Source: DATGEP01 sp035310125 (GTDB taxonomy: Bacteria; Chloroflexota; Ktedonobacteria; Ktedonobacterales; JADMIN01). From it: a DNA stretch of 25,677 bases. This document shows, one piece after another, positions 7,693 through 15,737 of the stretch. Location: the NCBI GenBank assembly GCA_035310125.1, contig DATGEP010000167.1:1-25677 (forward strand). Direction: 5' to 3'. Both the position numbers and the translations under genes were made by a program. Under the pieces are notes generated by a model that made no database searches, was not told where the DNA came from, and was given only the letters and a program-made list of their open reading frames with translations. Within the stretch, counting starts at the first letter, position 1. Each line of letters starts with the position of its first letter.

Positions 7693-8559
7693 GTGGCCAG
7701 GAAGGATAGCGGCAAAGAATCTGGCAGGCAGCAAACACCAGCGAAGGCCTCTCCTGAGCAAGCTGCACGCAAAACGCCCAAGCGCCGTCCGACAAAATCT
7801 CCATCCGGAGCGGAAGGCACGGCTGAGACATCACTTAGCGCAACTCCTGGTGTCACCTCGCGGCGACGCCGGAATCCACCCGGTTCTAGAGAACAAGCGA
7901 CGACAGAGCAGCCAACCCCCGTGCCAGCGACGTCAGAGCCAGCAATATCATCAGAGAGCGTGCCTGTCACGAACGAGGCGGCGCGTGAGAAAGTGGCGGG
8001 GCCTACGCTGGCCCATGAAGCGGGCGAGACAGTCTATGATGACAGCCAACCGCCGCCAGAGACGCCTGGCGAAGCGGAGAAGCCATCCGCGCCCGATGAT
8101 GAGTTGCATGCCGAGGAGCAGGCATACGCAACGAGTGTCGCGCCTCGACCGAGTCGCCGTGAGCGGCAGCGGCTGCCACATGGAAACGCGCTGGGGATAC
8201 TCATCGAGCGAACCTTCACCGATCCGACCTCACCGTGCCGCTCATATTCCGATTTGGAGCGGCGATCCGGCATCTCACGCGAGGCATTGAGCCGTTATGT
8301 GACCGCACGGGCCGACCGGCGCCGCTCGCCGACGATTGATACTCTGGTCGCTATCGCCGGCGCCATGCACCTGAGCCTGGAAGCTGTCAGCCGGGCTGCG
8401 GCGGCTTCTGTGCATGGGGTTATCCCGCCGCCTGAGCAAGAGCAGCATTCACGCGAAGAGGTGTTAGGCACGCTCATTGCCGGATTAACGAACGAACAGT
8501 TCAACGCGGTAGTCGAGCTTCTGCGCCACCTACGGCCAGTGCCTCCCCCGGCACGCTGA
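7693..8559 (+). CDS. helix-turn-helix (XRE-like) protein with long disordered N-terminal tail
   Basis: The start is taken as GTG at 7693, because AGGGGA ends 6 bases before it; an ATG at 7687 lies too close to that site and a GTG at 7645 has none. The product is 288 residues. Residues 1-155 are low-complexity: a basic Lys/Arg/Pro-rich first third, then an acidic Glu/Pro/Ser/Thr stretch. Residues 165-240 look like a Cro/C1-type HTH domain: LGILIERTFTD, then YSDLERRSGISREALSRYV as helices 2 and 3, and TIDTLVAIAGAMHLSLEAV as the final helices. A helical tail follows (EEVLGTLIAGLTNEQFNAVVELLRHL). It probably binds DNA through the C-terminal half. It is divergent from murF-alr and convergent, with a 15-bp gap, with the biotin carrier gene. 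Its targets are unknown. Confidence 0.7.
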   Translation: MARKDSGKESGRQQTPAKASPEQAARKTPKRRPTKSPSGAEGTAETSLSATPGVTSRRRRNPPGSREQATTEQPTPVPATSEPAISSESVPVTNEAAREKVAGPTLAHEAGETVYDDSQPPPETPGEAEKPSAPDDELHAEEQAYATSVAPRPSRRERQRLPHGNALGILIERTFTDPTSPCRSYSDLERRSGISREALSRYVTARADRRRSPTIDTLVAIAGAMHLSLEAVSRAAAASVHGVIPPPEQEQHSREEVLGTLIAGLTNEQFNAVVELLRHLRPVPPPAR

Positions 8560-8574
8560 GGATACGCAGCATCA

Positions 8575-9180
8575 CTATTCGTCGTCATTGTCGAGGGGCG
8601 ATGTGCCGGCAGGATCACCAACGGTGACCAGCGCGTCACCCTGGTTCACGGTCTGGCCTTTACTCACGCGAATGGACTTGACAATGCCAGAACGTGGCGC
8701 CACGAGATCGTTCTCCATTTTCATGGCTTCGAGCACCACCACTGTTTGCCCGCGCGTGACCTCTTCGCCTTCAACGACAAGCACACTCGCCACCAGGCCT
8801 GGCATCGGCGCGTGAATTGCCACTTCGCCCGCGACGTGACCTCCGCCTGCCAGGCTCGCCAGCGCCTGCGAGCGTTCGTCGCGTATGCTAACGACGTAGG
8901 GCTTGCCTGCGATCATTACCTCGACGGTCAGGCCTGCGCTGTCGCCGCTCTCCGTGCTCTCTATAAGGCGTGCGTAGGCTTCGTATGAGCACTCTCCCAG
9001 CAGCAGGCTATAGTGATCAGCGCGCGTATCCCCAGGAATATTCGTATGAGGATGCTCCGCGCCGATGAGGCGCCAATCAACACTGAGCTCGCGGCCATTC
9101 AGCGACACCTGGCGCGTATGGCCGTTCTCTTGCAAAGTAATCGCGTGCTTCCGGTTGCCAACACTGGCGACGTAGCGCAT
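8575..9180 (-). CDS. free-standing biotin carboxyl carrier protein
   Basis: The 201-residue protein ends in a typical biotinyl-lipoyl domain, about residues 120-190, with the acceptor Lys154 in VLEAMKMEND and the partner hairpin GIVKSIRVSKGQTVNQGD. The PMPGLV segment just before it is also typical. Residues 1-115 resemble the domain that precedes the biotinyl domain in 3-methylcrotonyl/propionyl-type carboxylase alpha chains, so the protein looks like the C-terminal third of such a chain encoded alone. The start at 9180 has AAGGGA 6 bases upstream; an upstream ATG at 9204 does not. No biotin carboxylase or carboxyltransferase gene is in the window, so the partner subunits must be elsewhere. 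It would carry carboxyl-biotin in an acyl-CoA carboxylase, but which one is not evident. Confidence 0.85.
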   Translation of the reverse strand: MRYVASVGNRKHAITLQENGHTRQVSLNGRELSVDWRLIGAEHPHTNIPGDTRADHYSLLLGECSYEAYARLIESTESGDSAGLTVEVMIAGKPYVVSIRDERSQALASLAGGGHVAGEVAIHAPMPGLVASVLVVEGEEVTRGQTVVVLEAMKMENDLVAPRSGIVKSIRVSKGQTVNQGDALVTVGDPAGTSPLDNDDE

Positions 9181-9288
9181 GTGGATTCCCTTGTACCGTA
9201 GCATTGCCCGATCAATTGCCGGTGACGTAGCAGCCGCTCATGCGAATGACCGATGAACGAGCGAGATAAGCGTGGGGCATAGGTTGGC

Positions 9289-9294
9289 AGTATA
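9289..9294 (-). promoter_or_regulatory. weak -10-like element upstream of the biotin carrier gene
   Basis: TATACT on the minus strand lies 109 nt before the BCCP start, next to a small dyad (CCACC/GGTGG at 9300-9313). No -35 is convincing. The rest of the 196-bp gap shows no gene. Confidence 0.25.
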
Positions 9295-9376
9295 CAGTCC
9301 CACCTCGCGGTGGTTCCCGGCGCATGGACTACTGTAGCATGCTTCAGGCCACGGTATCAACTGAGAGGTCTTAGGC

Positions 9377-12300
9377 TCACGCAGTGACAGTGATGGTTAC
9401 GGGGATGGAAACGGTCTGTGGAGTCGCAGTGGCGAGGGTAATCGTAATGTTCGTGGTGTAGGTGCCGGCTTTGACGTTGATAGGCTTTGCGGTAAGGGTG
9501 AGGGTAGCGGCACCATTGGTGGCGAGGGAGCCGCTGGCGGGATCCAGTGTAATCCAGGAAAGACCAGGGCTCGCCTTCCAGGTGATAGCGCTGCCAGTGG
9601 CATTCTCGATTGTGAAGCTGGCGCTGGCGGATTTGCCAGACGCGACGCTCAGCGTAACCGAGCCAGGGGTAGCGTTGAGCGATGCGGGCTTGGGCGCACC
9701 TTGTGACAGGCCAAACTGATGGCGCAGCGTGGCGCTCAGCGTGCGGCAGCCCTGTGTCGGACAGAGATCAGGCCGAAGCATGACGAGCGCGGCAAGATCA
9801 ATCAAGAGAATGAGCAGGAACAGCAGCGCAAGCCTACGCGGCCAGCGGCGGCGCGGACGCACGGCGGTTGTGCCAACAGTCCATACACGGTCATCATCGA
9901 ATCCGGAGTCTTCCGGTTCCTCTTGCCGCCCCCGCTTATTCTTCTTCTTGCGCTTGCTGGCGGGTTCCGCTGGTGGGGCGTTCCAGGTGTCTACGACACC
10001 GTTGCCCATCCATTCGGCCTCGATGTGTTGAGGAAGGCGTGATTCCGGACGTGGAGGCGCCTGTACCGCTACCTGCCACATACTTTCACCTGCGTCTTCC
10101 CAGGTGGGTGCGCGCTCAGCGGAGGCGCTCCGTCCGCCGGAAAGGTGCCCAGCCCCCCCATCGGATACTCCACCCCCATCTGAGAGAATCTCATGCCAGG
10201 ATGGCGGTTGATCCTTGAGCACCGGACTCGTCAGACGCGGCAGACCAAGCTGTGTCGCGGAGAATGGGCGGCCATCGGGTCCTACGCTCGCCAGGTACTG
10301 GCTATCCGCTTCGCCGCTGTAGTGAGGTGCTACCTGCGCTCCGGTGTATTCCCCAGTGTATTGTGTGCCGGTGTAACCGCTGGTAAATTCATCGTTCTGC
10401 TGTTTGCTGTACTCGTCGCTCTGACCGCTCCAGCGAGTGTCTTTCTGGCTGCCGCCAAACTGCTCGGTGTACTCACCTTGCTCGCCAGCATAGCCTCTAT
10501 CCCAGCCGCCGCGTAGCGGAGATTTGCTCTCCCGCGCTTCCATGCCCCAGGGTTGGCCAGTGGACTCACCAAATTGAGAAAATTCCGCACTTGCGCTGCC
10601 AGGCACATCGCTGCTGTGATACATGGCAGATTCGCGTGGCCCACTCTCGCCAAAACCCCCATCGTAGCCGGTGTGATCCAGCGAGGCGGAATCCCACGGC
10701 ATCGCATCAAGCGTCGAGTTGCCAGGCGGCACACCTTGCCCCAAGCTGCCGTTTTGTATTGGAGACATCCCGCGCGCACCTGGATCAAAAGCGCCGGCCC
10801 CACCCGCGACAGCAAAGCCGTTCGGTCCGGCGGCTGGACGAATGGCGGGCATCGCGGGCGGGGCGAACTCCTCCTCGTCGCCGTCGTCTAGCGTCGGGAA
10901 GGGCATGGCCGCACCACGCCCCAGCTTCGCGCGGGGTGCCCCAGAAATGCGTGGAGCAGGCTGTGCGGGCAACGCATCGAATCCCGAAAGCCCGGGCGGA
11001 GCCGCGGCAACCATACCCGGCTGCTGGCTGGCGTTCAGGATTGCGGACTGGCCGGGAGCGAACTGGCCGGGAGCGGGTACGCGCATCGTCGGCTGCTGTG
11101 GAACATCCGGCAGCACCGGAGCAGGAACATGCATCGTTGGCTGTAAGGGAGCGTCACCAGTTGTGGGGGCCGGAACATGAATGGTAGACTCGGAGAAAGG
11201 CTGGCCGGAGGATGGACCGACTGCGGGAGGACGTTCGGCCGTCTGCATTTCTGTACCGTTGGCGCCACCCAGATGGGTCTGCTCCATCTGGGGCTCCGGT
11301 TTCGCGGCGAAGGGAAGCGGAGGGAACGGCGGATTGAGCTGTGCCAGCGATGGAACGGCAACACCGCCGATGGCGCCAGCAGCCTGGGCCAGCGAGATTG
11401 CGGGAGCGCCGGGAGCGGCGAATGGGACAGCCCCAACTGCGAACGCACCGCTCTGAGGCAGTGCGCTAGCTGCGGAAAACGCGCCGGGACTACCCGAAGG
11501 CGGAAGGGGCATAGATCCGAATGGACTTGGTTGGCCAACTGGTACGAACGGTATCCCGGCTCCAGCCGGAAACGCCGTGGCGGGTGCGGGGGCCTGCTGG
11601 ATGCTCGTCGCAATGAGCTGAGCAACCACTGCCGCCGAGGGGAACCGATCCTCGGGACGCTTCGCCATTGCTTTCTGGATGACGGCATCGAGCGCTTGCG
11701 CGAGCGCCCCCAAGGCAGGATTTACCTGGGCGAGGTGAGGCACGGGCTGACGCGCCGCAGCCTCGAAGATGGCCGCGGGGGTAGCAGCCTGAAATGGAGC
11801 GTGGCCAGAGAGGGCGGCGAAGAGGAGCGCGCCGACGCTGTAAATATCGCTGAGCTGTGTGACCTGGCCAGAAAGCACTTCGGGCGCGAGGAATTCCACG
11901 GTTTCGGTGCCGGAGCCGGCATGGTTCATATCCATGTGGCTCACATCCCAGAGAAGACCGAAATCGCCGACGAGGACATGGCGCCCCTCGAAGAGCAAGA
12001 TGTTGCTGGGTTTGAGATTGCCATGCACAACACCCAGACTATGGGCATAGGTGAGGGCGTCGCAGAGCTGGCGGAAGAACGGGGCGGCATCACCCGCTCC
12101 CATACGCCCGCCTTTGCGCATCCAGTCGCGGAGGGTGCCACCCGCTACATATGGAATGACGAGATACAGGTAGCCGCTATCTTCCCCAGAGGCAAGCAGG
12201 GGCAGGACATGTGGATGACTGGCTAGCTTGCCGGAGTTCGCGACGATCTGACGAAAATGGGGGAGAAAGCCCGGTTGATGAGCGAATTCGGGGTAGATGA

Positions 12301-12427
12301 CCTTGACGACCACATCTCGGCCACCAGCCTTGGTAGGCCGGCCACGATAGACGTCCGCAATGCCTCCACCTGGTAGTTGCTCCACAAGCTCATAGCCACC
12401 GAAGGTTCGCCCTCGCAGTCCGGCCAT
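9377..12427 (-). CDS. receptor-type Ser/Thr protein kinase homologue with BACON-like external domain; probable pseudokinase
   Basis: The 1016-residue protein has a kinase fold at residues 10-275, a 580-residue low-complexity linker, one membrane helix (about 866-885, after a basic RPRRRWPRR stretch) and a C-terminal external beta-sandwich of BACON/Ig type (about 913-1016, with GLSWITLDPASG). In the kinase, Lys42 (VVKV), DFG (155-157) and APE (181-183) are present, but the catalytic loop reads HGNLKPSN, so Asn137 replaces the catalytic Asp; the glycine loop is altered (LPGGGIADVY), and the alpha-C glutamate seems replaced (FRQIVANSG). It therefore may bind nucleotide but is probably weakly active or inactive. 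The linker has three 16-residue repeats and a Tyr/Gly-rich region. The start has AGGAGG about 6 bases upstream. It follows a class B PBP gene after 118 bp with its own promoter, as in pbpA-pknB clusters; PASTA domains, usual there, are absent. Confidence 0.85.
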   Translation of the reverse strand: MAGLRGRTFGGYELVEQLPGGGIADVYRGRPTKAGGRDVVVKVIYPEFAHQPGFLPHFRQIVANSGKLASHPHVLPLLASGEDSGYLYLVIPYVAGGTLRDWMRKGGRMGAGDAAPFFRQLCDALTYAHSLGVVHGNLKPSNILLFEGRHVLVGDFGLLWDVSHMDMNHAGSGTETVEFLAPEVLSGQVTQLSDIYSVGALLFAALSGHAPFQAATPAAIFEAAARQPVPHLAQVNPALGALAQALDAVIQKAMAKRPEDRFPSAAVVAQLIATSIQQAPAPATAFPAGAGIPFVPVGQPSPFGSMPLPPSGSPGAFSAASALPQSGAFAVGAVPFAAPGAPAISLAQAAGAIGGVAVPSLAQLNPPFPPLPFAAKPEPQMEQTHLGGANGTEMQTAERPPAVGPSSGQPFSESTIHVPAPTTGDAPLQPTMHVPAPVLPDVPQQPTMRVPAPGQFAPGQSAILNASQQPGMVAAAPPGLSGFDALPAQPAPRISGAPRAKLGRGAAMPFPTLDDGDEEEFAPPAMPAIRPAAGPNGFAVAGGAGAFDPGARGMSPIQNGSLGQGVPPGNSTLDAMPWDSASLDHTGYDGGFGESGPRESAMYHSSDVPGSASAEFSQFGESTGQPWGMEARESKSPLRGGWDRGYAGEQGEYTEQFGGSQKDTRWSGQSDEYSKQQNDEFTSGYTGTQYTGEYTGAQVAPHYSGEADSQYLASVGPDGRPFSATQLGLPRLTSPVLKDQPPSWHEILSDGGGVSDGGAGHLSGGRSASAERAPTWEDAGESMWQVAVQAPPRPESRLPQHIEAEWMGNGVVDTWNAPPAEPASKRKKKNKRGRQEEPEDSGFDDDRVWTVGTTAVRPRRRWPRRLALLFLLILLIDLAALVMLRPDLCPTQGCRTLSATLRHQFGLSQGAPKPASLNATPGSVTLSVASGKSASASFTIENATGSAITWKASPGLSWITLDPASGSLATNGAATLTLTAKPINVKAGTYTTNITITLATATPQTVSIPVTITVTA

Positions 12428-12483
12428 TGCTCCCTCCTCGCCGCCCGCCCTTCATCCACGCTTCGCGCCACCCCATGCAACCC

Positions 12484-12511
12484 AGTATACCACCGTAGCC
12501 TATCACGTCCA
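12484..12511 (-). promoter_or_regulatory. promoter of the kinase-homologue gene
   Basis: On the minus strand TGGACG (12506-12511) is followed after 16 bp by TATACT (12484-12489), with a TGG triplet forming a full extended -10, TGGTATACT. The predicted transcript start is about 50 nt before the ATG at 12427, so the gene need not depend on read-through from the PBP gene. Confidence 0.5.
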
Positions 12512-12545
12512 TGCCCAATGGTCCCATAGGCCCGGGGCGCGGTAG

Positions 12546-14186
12546 CTACGAGGTGGGTACCAGATTATGGTCGAAGGCATATTGATAGGTATCGTTGGCC
12601 ACCCAAACCTGACAGGCGCCCTCACCGCTTTTCTCTTTCATGACGGTCACGTTGAGGCGGGCGGGTGCGCCGCCAGGTGCCTGATCGTCGGGCGCGAGTG
12701 AGATCCACCAGGTCTGCGGCTGGCCACTGCCAAGCTGACCTGTGCCGGTCTTGCCGCCCATCTTTACGCCGGAATCTTTCGGATATATGCCGTTGCGAGC
12801 GATGCCGGCCCACGCAGTGCCGTGGTCTACGACGGCCCACATGGCGGTGCGTACAGACTGCGCTGTCTCGGGGCGGAAGATCGGTGAGCCCGTGTAGATC
12901 TGTGGCTGTGTCGGAATGATGGAGCTTGCGCTCACCCCATGCGGAATAACCTTCCAGGCGACGTGTGGAGCGTACAGAATGCCGCCCGCGGCGACGGCGC
13001 TGCTGATTTCGGTCATAGTCAGCGGGGTAATGAGCAAGTCGCCCTGGCCAAAACCGCTCTCGGCGAGCAGATTGTTATTGAAATCCACCGGCTTGCCATT
13101 GATTGTTGCGGGGTATGCGCTGCTCTGGTACTGTGGGGCATCGAATGGGACAGGGTCCACATTGACGCCGGGCGTTGCGATACCAAACTTGCGTGCGTAG
13201 TTGAGCCAGTTGTCTTTGCCAAGCTGCACTGCGGTTCGTGCGAAGACGGTGTTGTCGCTCAGGGCGTAGGCGTCGCGCACGGTAAGCGGGAACGACAGCG
13301 GAGAGCCGGAGAAATTCCAGACCCCTTGTAAATAGTCGTCCCAGTTGATGTTCTCGCCGTTGATGGTGTAGTAGACCGCCTGCTGTTGCGTGAAGGTGGT
13401 GTCCAGCGAGATAGTGCCCGTGTCCAGGGCCGCGAGCAACGTGACGGTCTTGAAGGTGGAACCAGGATCGTAGAGGCCCTGTGTGGCGTGATTGAGCAAC
13501 GGCGAGCCGGAATCGTTCTGGAGCTGCTGCCAGTATTCCGGGTGGTTGGGGTCGTCAATCTTGTTCGCATCGTAGGATGGCTTACTCACCATAGCCAGAA
13601 TCTCGCCGGTAGTGGGCTGCTCGACAATGAGACTACCCGGCGGATGACTACCCGGCGCCTGGCACACACCGCCGCCCTCAATTGCCGAGTTGTCGTAGTA
13701 ATTGCTGGCGGCCTCCTGCTCCTTCATGTCTATCGTCAAGTAGATATCATTCCCGTAACGCGCCTTGTGCAGAAGTTTGGCGGTGACGTTCTGGAATGTC
13801 TCACCGGACTGGACGCCAGCCAGGATGTCATTGTAGCTGCCTTCGATACCAGATGTGCCGTAGCGGTAGCTGAAGTAGCCGACGAGTGGGGCTAGTCCGG
13901 TGTCCGCCACCCAGCCGGCATATTCCCGACGGTAGCCACAAGGGGCGTTGGAGTCACGAACTGTGCGAGCGATCCAGTTTCCATTGCGATCATAAATGGT
14001 GCCGCGCAGGGGTGCGTCGTATGGCGGGCACTTGCGCTGGTCATAGGTTCCAGAGGCAAGCACTGGGCCATTGTAGAATGCCTGGTTGGCGATTTGGACG
14101 TAGGCGGCGACGGCGCTGATGACCAGGAAAAGAATGATGAACGCATTCGCGAGCCGGCGAATTGTGACGTTCATGTTCGTATTCAT
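12546..14186 (-). CDS. class B penicillin-binding protein (monofunctional transpeptidase)
   Basis: The 546-residue protein is a membrane-anchored D,D-transpeptidase of the PbpA/FtsI type that cross-links peptidoglycan outside the membrane. It has an N-terminal anchor (about 12-34, from ANAFIILF), the class B motif RGTIYDRNG (61-69), and the three catalytic motifs: STFK with Ser243, SDN (310-312) and KTG (479-481). Four cysteines (53, 83, 175, 525) lie in the external part. The start at 14186 follows AGGAG at 10 bases; an ATG at 14174 is possible and the open frame extends to 14216. It is followed by the Ser/Thr kinase homologue, recalling actinobacterial pbpA-pknA/pknB loci; no ftsW/rodA gene is present here. 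It could serve elongation or division; the sequence alone does not decide. Confidence 0.92.
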   Translation of the reverse strand: MNTNMNVTIRRLANAFIILFLVISAVAAYVQIANQAFYNGPVLASGTYDQRKCPPYDAPLRGTIYDRNGNWIARTVRDSNAPCGYRREYAGWVADTGLAPLVGYFSYRYGTSGIEGSYNDILAGVQSGETFQNVTAKLLHKARYGNDIYLTIDMKEQEAASNYYDNSAIEGGGVCQAPGSHPPGSLIVEQPTTGEILAMVSKPSYDANKIDDPNHPEYWQQLQNDSGSPLLNHATQGLYDPGSTFKTVTLLAALDTGTISLDTTFTQQQAVYYTINGENINWDDYLQGVWNFSGSPLSFPLTVRDAYALSDNTVFARTAVQLGKDNWLNYARKFGIATPGVNVDPVPFDAPQYQSSAYPATINGKPVDFNNNLLAESGFGQGDLLITPLTMTEISSAVAAGGILYAPHVAWKVIPHGVSASSIIPTQPQIYTGSPIFRPETAQSVRTAMWAVVDHGTAWAGIARNGIYPKDSGVKMGGKTGTGQLGSGQPQTWWISLAPDDQAPGGAPARLNVTVMKEKSGEGACQVWVANDTYQYAFDHNLVPTS

Positions 14187-14297
14187 CAGCAACACGCTCC
14201 TACGAGAATTGGGCACCTTCCCTCAGACCATTCCCGGCTGAGTGAGGGAAGCGAGAATCATGATGAATCCGCTTCGCGTGAGGCAGATGCACTACTC

Positions 14298-14303
14298 AGT
14301 ATA
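14298..14303 (-). promoter_or_regulatory. possible -10 element of the PBP gene
   Basis: TATACT on the minus strand, about 110 nt before the ATG at 14186. No TGn extension and no consensus -35 at 16-18 bp, so the call is weak. Confidence 0.3.
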
Positions 14304-14423
14304 ACGCCCGCAATCGCTCAACGGTTCCGCAGGCGAGTGTAGCATCAGGGCTGGCGACATGTCAAAGTGCATACCTCACAATTTGGTGTGGCTCTCGTGG
14401 CACGTAGACAGTACATGGACTTC

Positions 14424-14501
14424 GTAGGGGCGCCGCCCGTCGCGCCCTGCCTGACCCGCCACGTGCGGTGTAGGGGCGCTGCCCGCTGCGCCCGTCCTGA
14501 C
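14424..14501. repeat. pair of GC-rich palindromic repeats after aroC
   Basis: Two 32-bp units, 14424-14455 and 14470-14501, begin GTAGGGGCGC and end CCTGAC, with 27 of 32 positions identical. Each contains a perfect 6-bp stem (GGGCGC/GCGCCC) around an 8-nt loop with core GCCCG. The units are spaced 46 bp apart and lie 15-90 bp downstream of the aroC stop. Their hairpin nature and position after a gene recall REP-like dispersed repeats or stabilising 3' structures. Confidence 0.65.
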
Positions 14502-14515
14502 ATGCTGTGCCTGCG

Positions 14516-15694
14516 CTAGCGAGCCAGGGTGGCAGCGTAGGCCTCGTAGTTGCGGCGCGTTTCGGCAAGGCTATCGCCTCCGAATTTGTCGAGCCAGGCG
14601 GTAGCGAGGGCAATGGCGAGCATGGCTTCGCCGACGACGCCCGCGGCGGGCACGACGCAGACGTCGCTGCGCTCGTAACGGGCCATGTCCACATTCTCGC
14701 CGGTGCGGACGTCGGCGCTGGGGAGTGGGTGAGCCAGCGTGGGGATGGGCTTGACGGCCACGCGGGCAACGATGGGTTCACCGTTGCTGATGCCGCCCTC
14801 GATGCCACCGGCGGAATTGGAGAGATGGTACCAGCCGCGAGCGGAGTCGTGGCGCACGACGTCGTGAACCTTCGAGCCAGGCAGCGCGGCGAGGGCAAAG
14901 CCGCCGCCGATCTCGACTCCCTTGACGGAAGGGATGCTTCCAAGAGCCGCCATGATGCTCGTGCTGAGGCGGCGATCCCACTGATTATAGCTGCCGAGGC
15001 CGACAGGCACGCCCGTTGCGACGACCTCGAAGATGCCGCCGCATGTATCGCCGTCACGCTTGCCTTCCAGAATGCGCTCAATCATGCGGGACGTTAGATC
15101 GGTATCGGCGCAGCGCATCTCGGACGATTCAACTCGCTGCCAGAACGCATCGTCCGCAGTGTCGGGGTCCGGCTGCGTGCCGGGCGGATAGCCAACACCC
15201 CCGACGGCGAGTACGTGGCTGTGGATCATGACGCCGAATGCGGCAAGGAGCTGGCGGCACAGCGCACCGGCGGCGACTCGCGCGGCAGTTTCTCGCGAGC
15301 TGGCGCGCTCGATGACTTCACGTACGTCCTCGTGGCCGTATTTCAGCGCGCCGGGTAGGTCGGCGTGGCCGGGCCGCACGCGCGTGACCGGCTCTGGGGG
15401 AGCGGCGACGGGATCGGGCGCCATACGCTCTTGCCAGTTGACCCAGTCTTTGTTTTCGATGCGCAGGGTAATGGGAGAGCCGAGAGTGTGGCCGTGGCGC
15501 ACACCGGAGAGGATGTCGGCGGCGTCGCGCTCGATCTTCATGCGTCCGCCGCGCCCGTAACCGCCCTGACGGCGGCGCAGGTCGGCGTCCAGTCCGGCGC
15601 GCTCGACAGGCAAGCCAGCGGGAATGCCTTCGATGATGACGGTGAGGCTTGGGCCGTGGGATTCGCCCGCCGTGAGAAACCGCAACGCTGTCAT
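14516..15694 (-). CDS. aroC: chorismate synthase
   Basis: The 392-residue product catalyses the last step of the shikimate pathway, conversion of 5-enolpyruvylshikimate 3-phosphate to chorismate with reduced FMN. Signature segments are all present: GESHGPSL near the N-terminus with His13, RRRQGGYGRGGRM, RPGHADLPG, HEDVREVIERASSRETAARVA, NSAGGIEGGISNG and SDVCVVPAAGVVGEAML near the C-terminus. The length fits the Gram-positive/Chloroflexota type. The start at 15694 (reading MTALRFLTAGES) has AGAGGG close upstream; the open frame reaches further to 15817 without a good start. It follows a small conserved gene (15738-16034) after 43 bp and probably shares its promoter. No other shikimate gene is in the window. 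Confidence 0.96.
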   Translation of the reverse strand: MTALRFLTAGESHGPSLTVIIEGIPAGLPVERAGLDADLRRRQGGYGRGGRMKIERDAADILSGVRHGHTLGSPITLRIENKDWVNWQERMAPDPVAAPPEPVTRVRPGHADLPGALKYGHEDVREVIERASSRETAARVAAGALCRQLLAAFGVMIHSHVLAVGGVGYPPGTQPDPDTADDAFWQRVESSEMRCADTDLTSRMIERILEGKRDGDTCGGIFEVVATGVPVGLGSYNQWDRRLSTSIMAALGSIPSVKGVEIGGGFALAALPGSKVHDVVRHDSARGWYHLSNSAGGIEGGISNGEPIVARVAVKPIPTLAHPLPSADVRTGENVDMARYERSDVCVVPAAGVVGEAMLAIALATAWLDKFGGDSLAETRRNYEAYAATLAR

Positions 15695-15737
15695 GGTACC
15701 CTCTATGGGATGGAATAGCGGCCAGAAACAGTTGGGA

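Larger units (their letters stand above)
14187..14515. other. 329-bp intergenic region between PBP and aroC
   Basis: Both flanking genes are on the minus strand, so this is the region after aroC and before the PBP gene. It contains a pair of GC-rich hairpin repeats (14424-14501) just after the aroC stop, and a possible -10 (TATACT at 14298-14303) for the PBP gene with no clear -35. No open frame with coding character or RNA gene is seen. Confidence 0.5.

Noticed and set aside
10591..11187. Long plus-strand open frame opposite the kinase linker
   Set aside because: The low-complexity, high-GC linker leaves few stops in all frames; the peptide has no structure and no ribosome-binding site.
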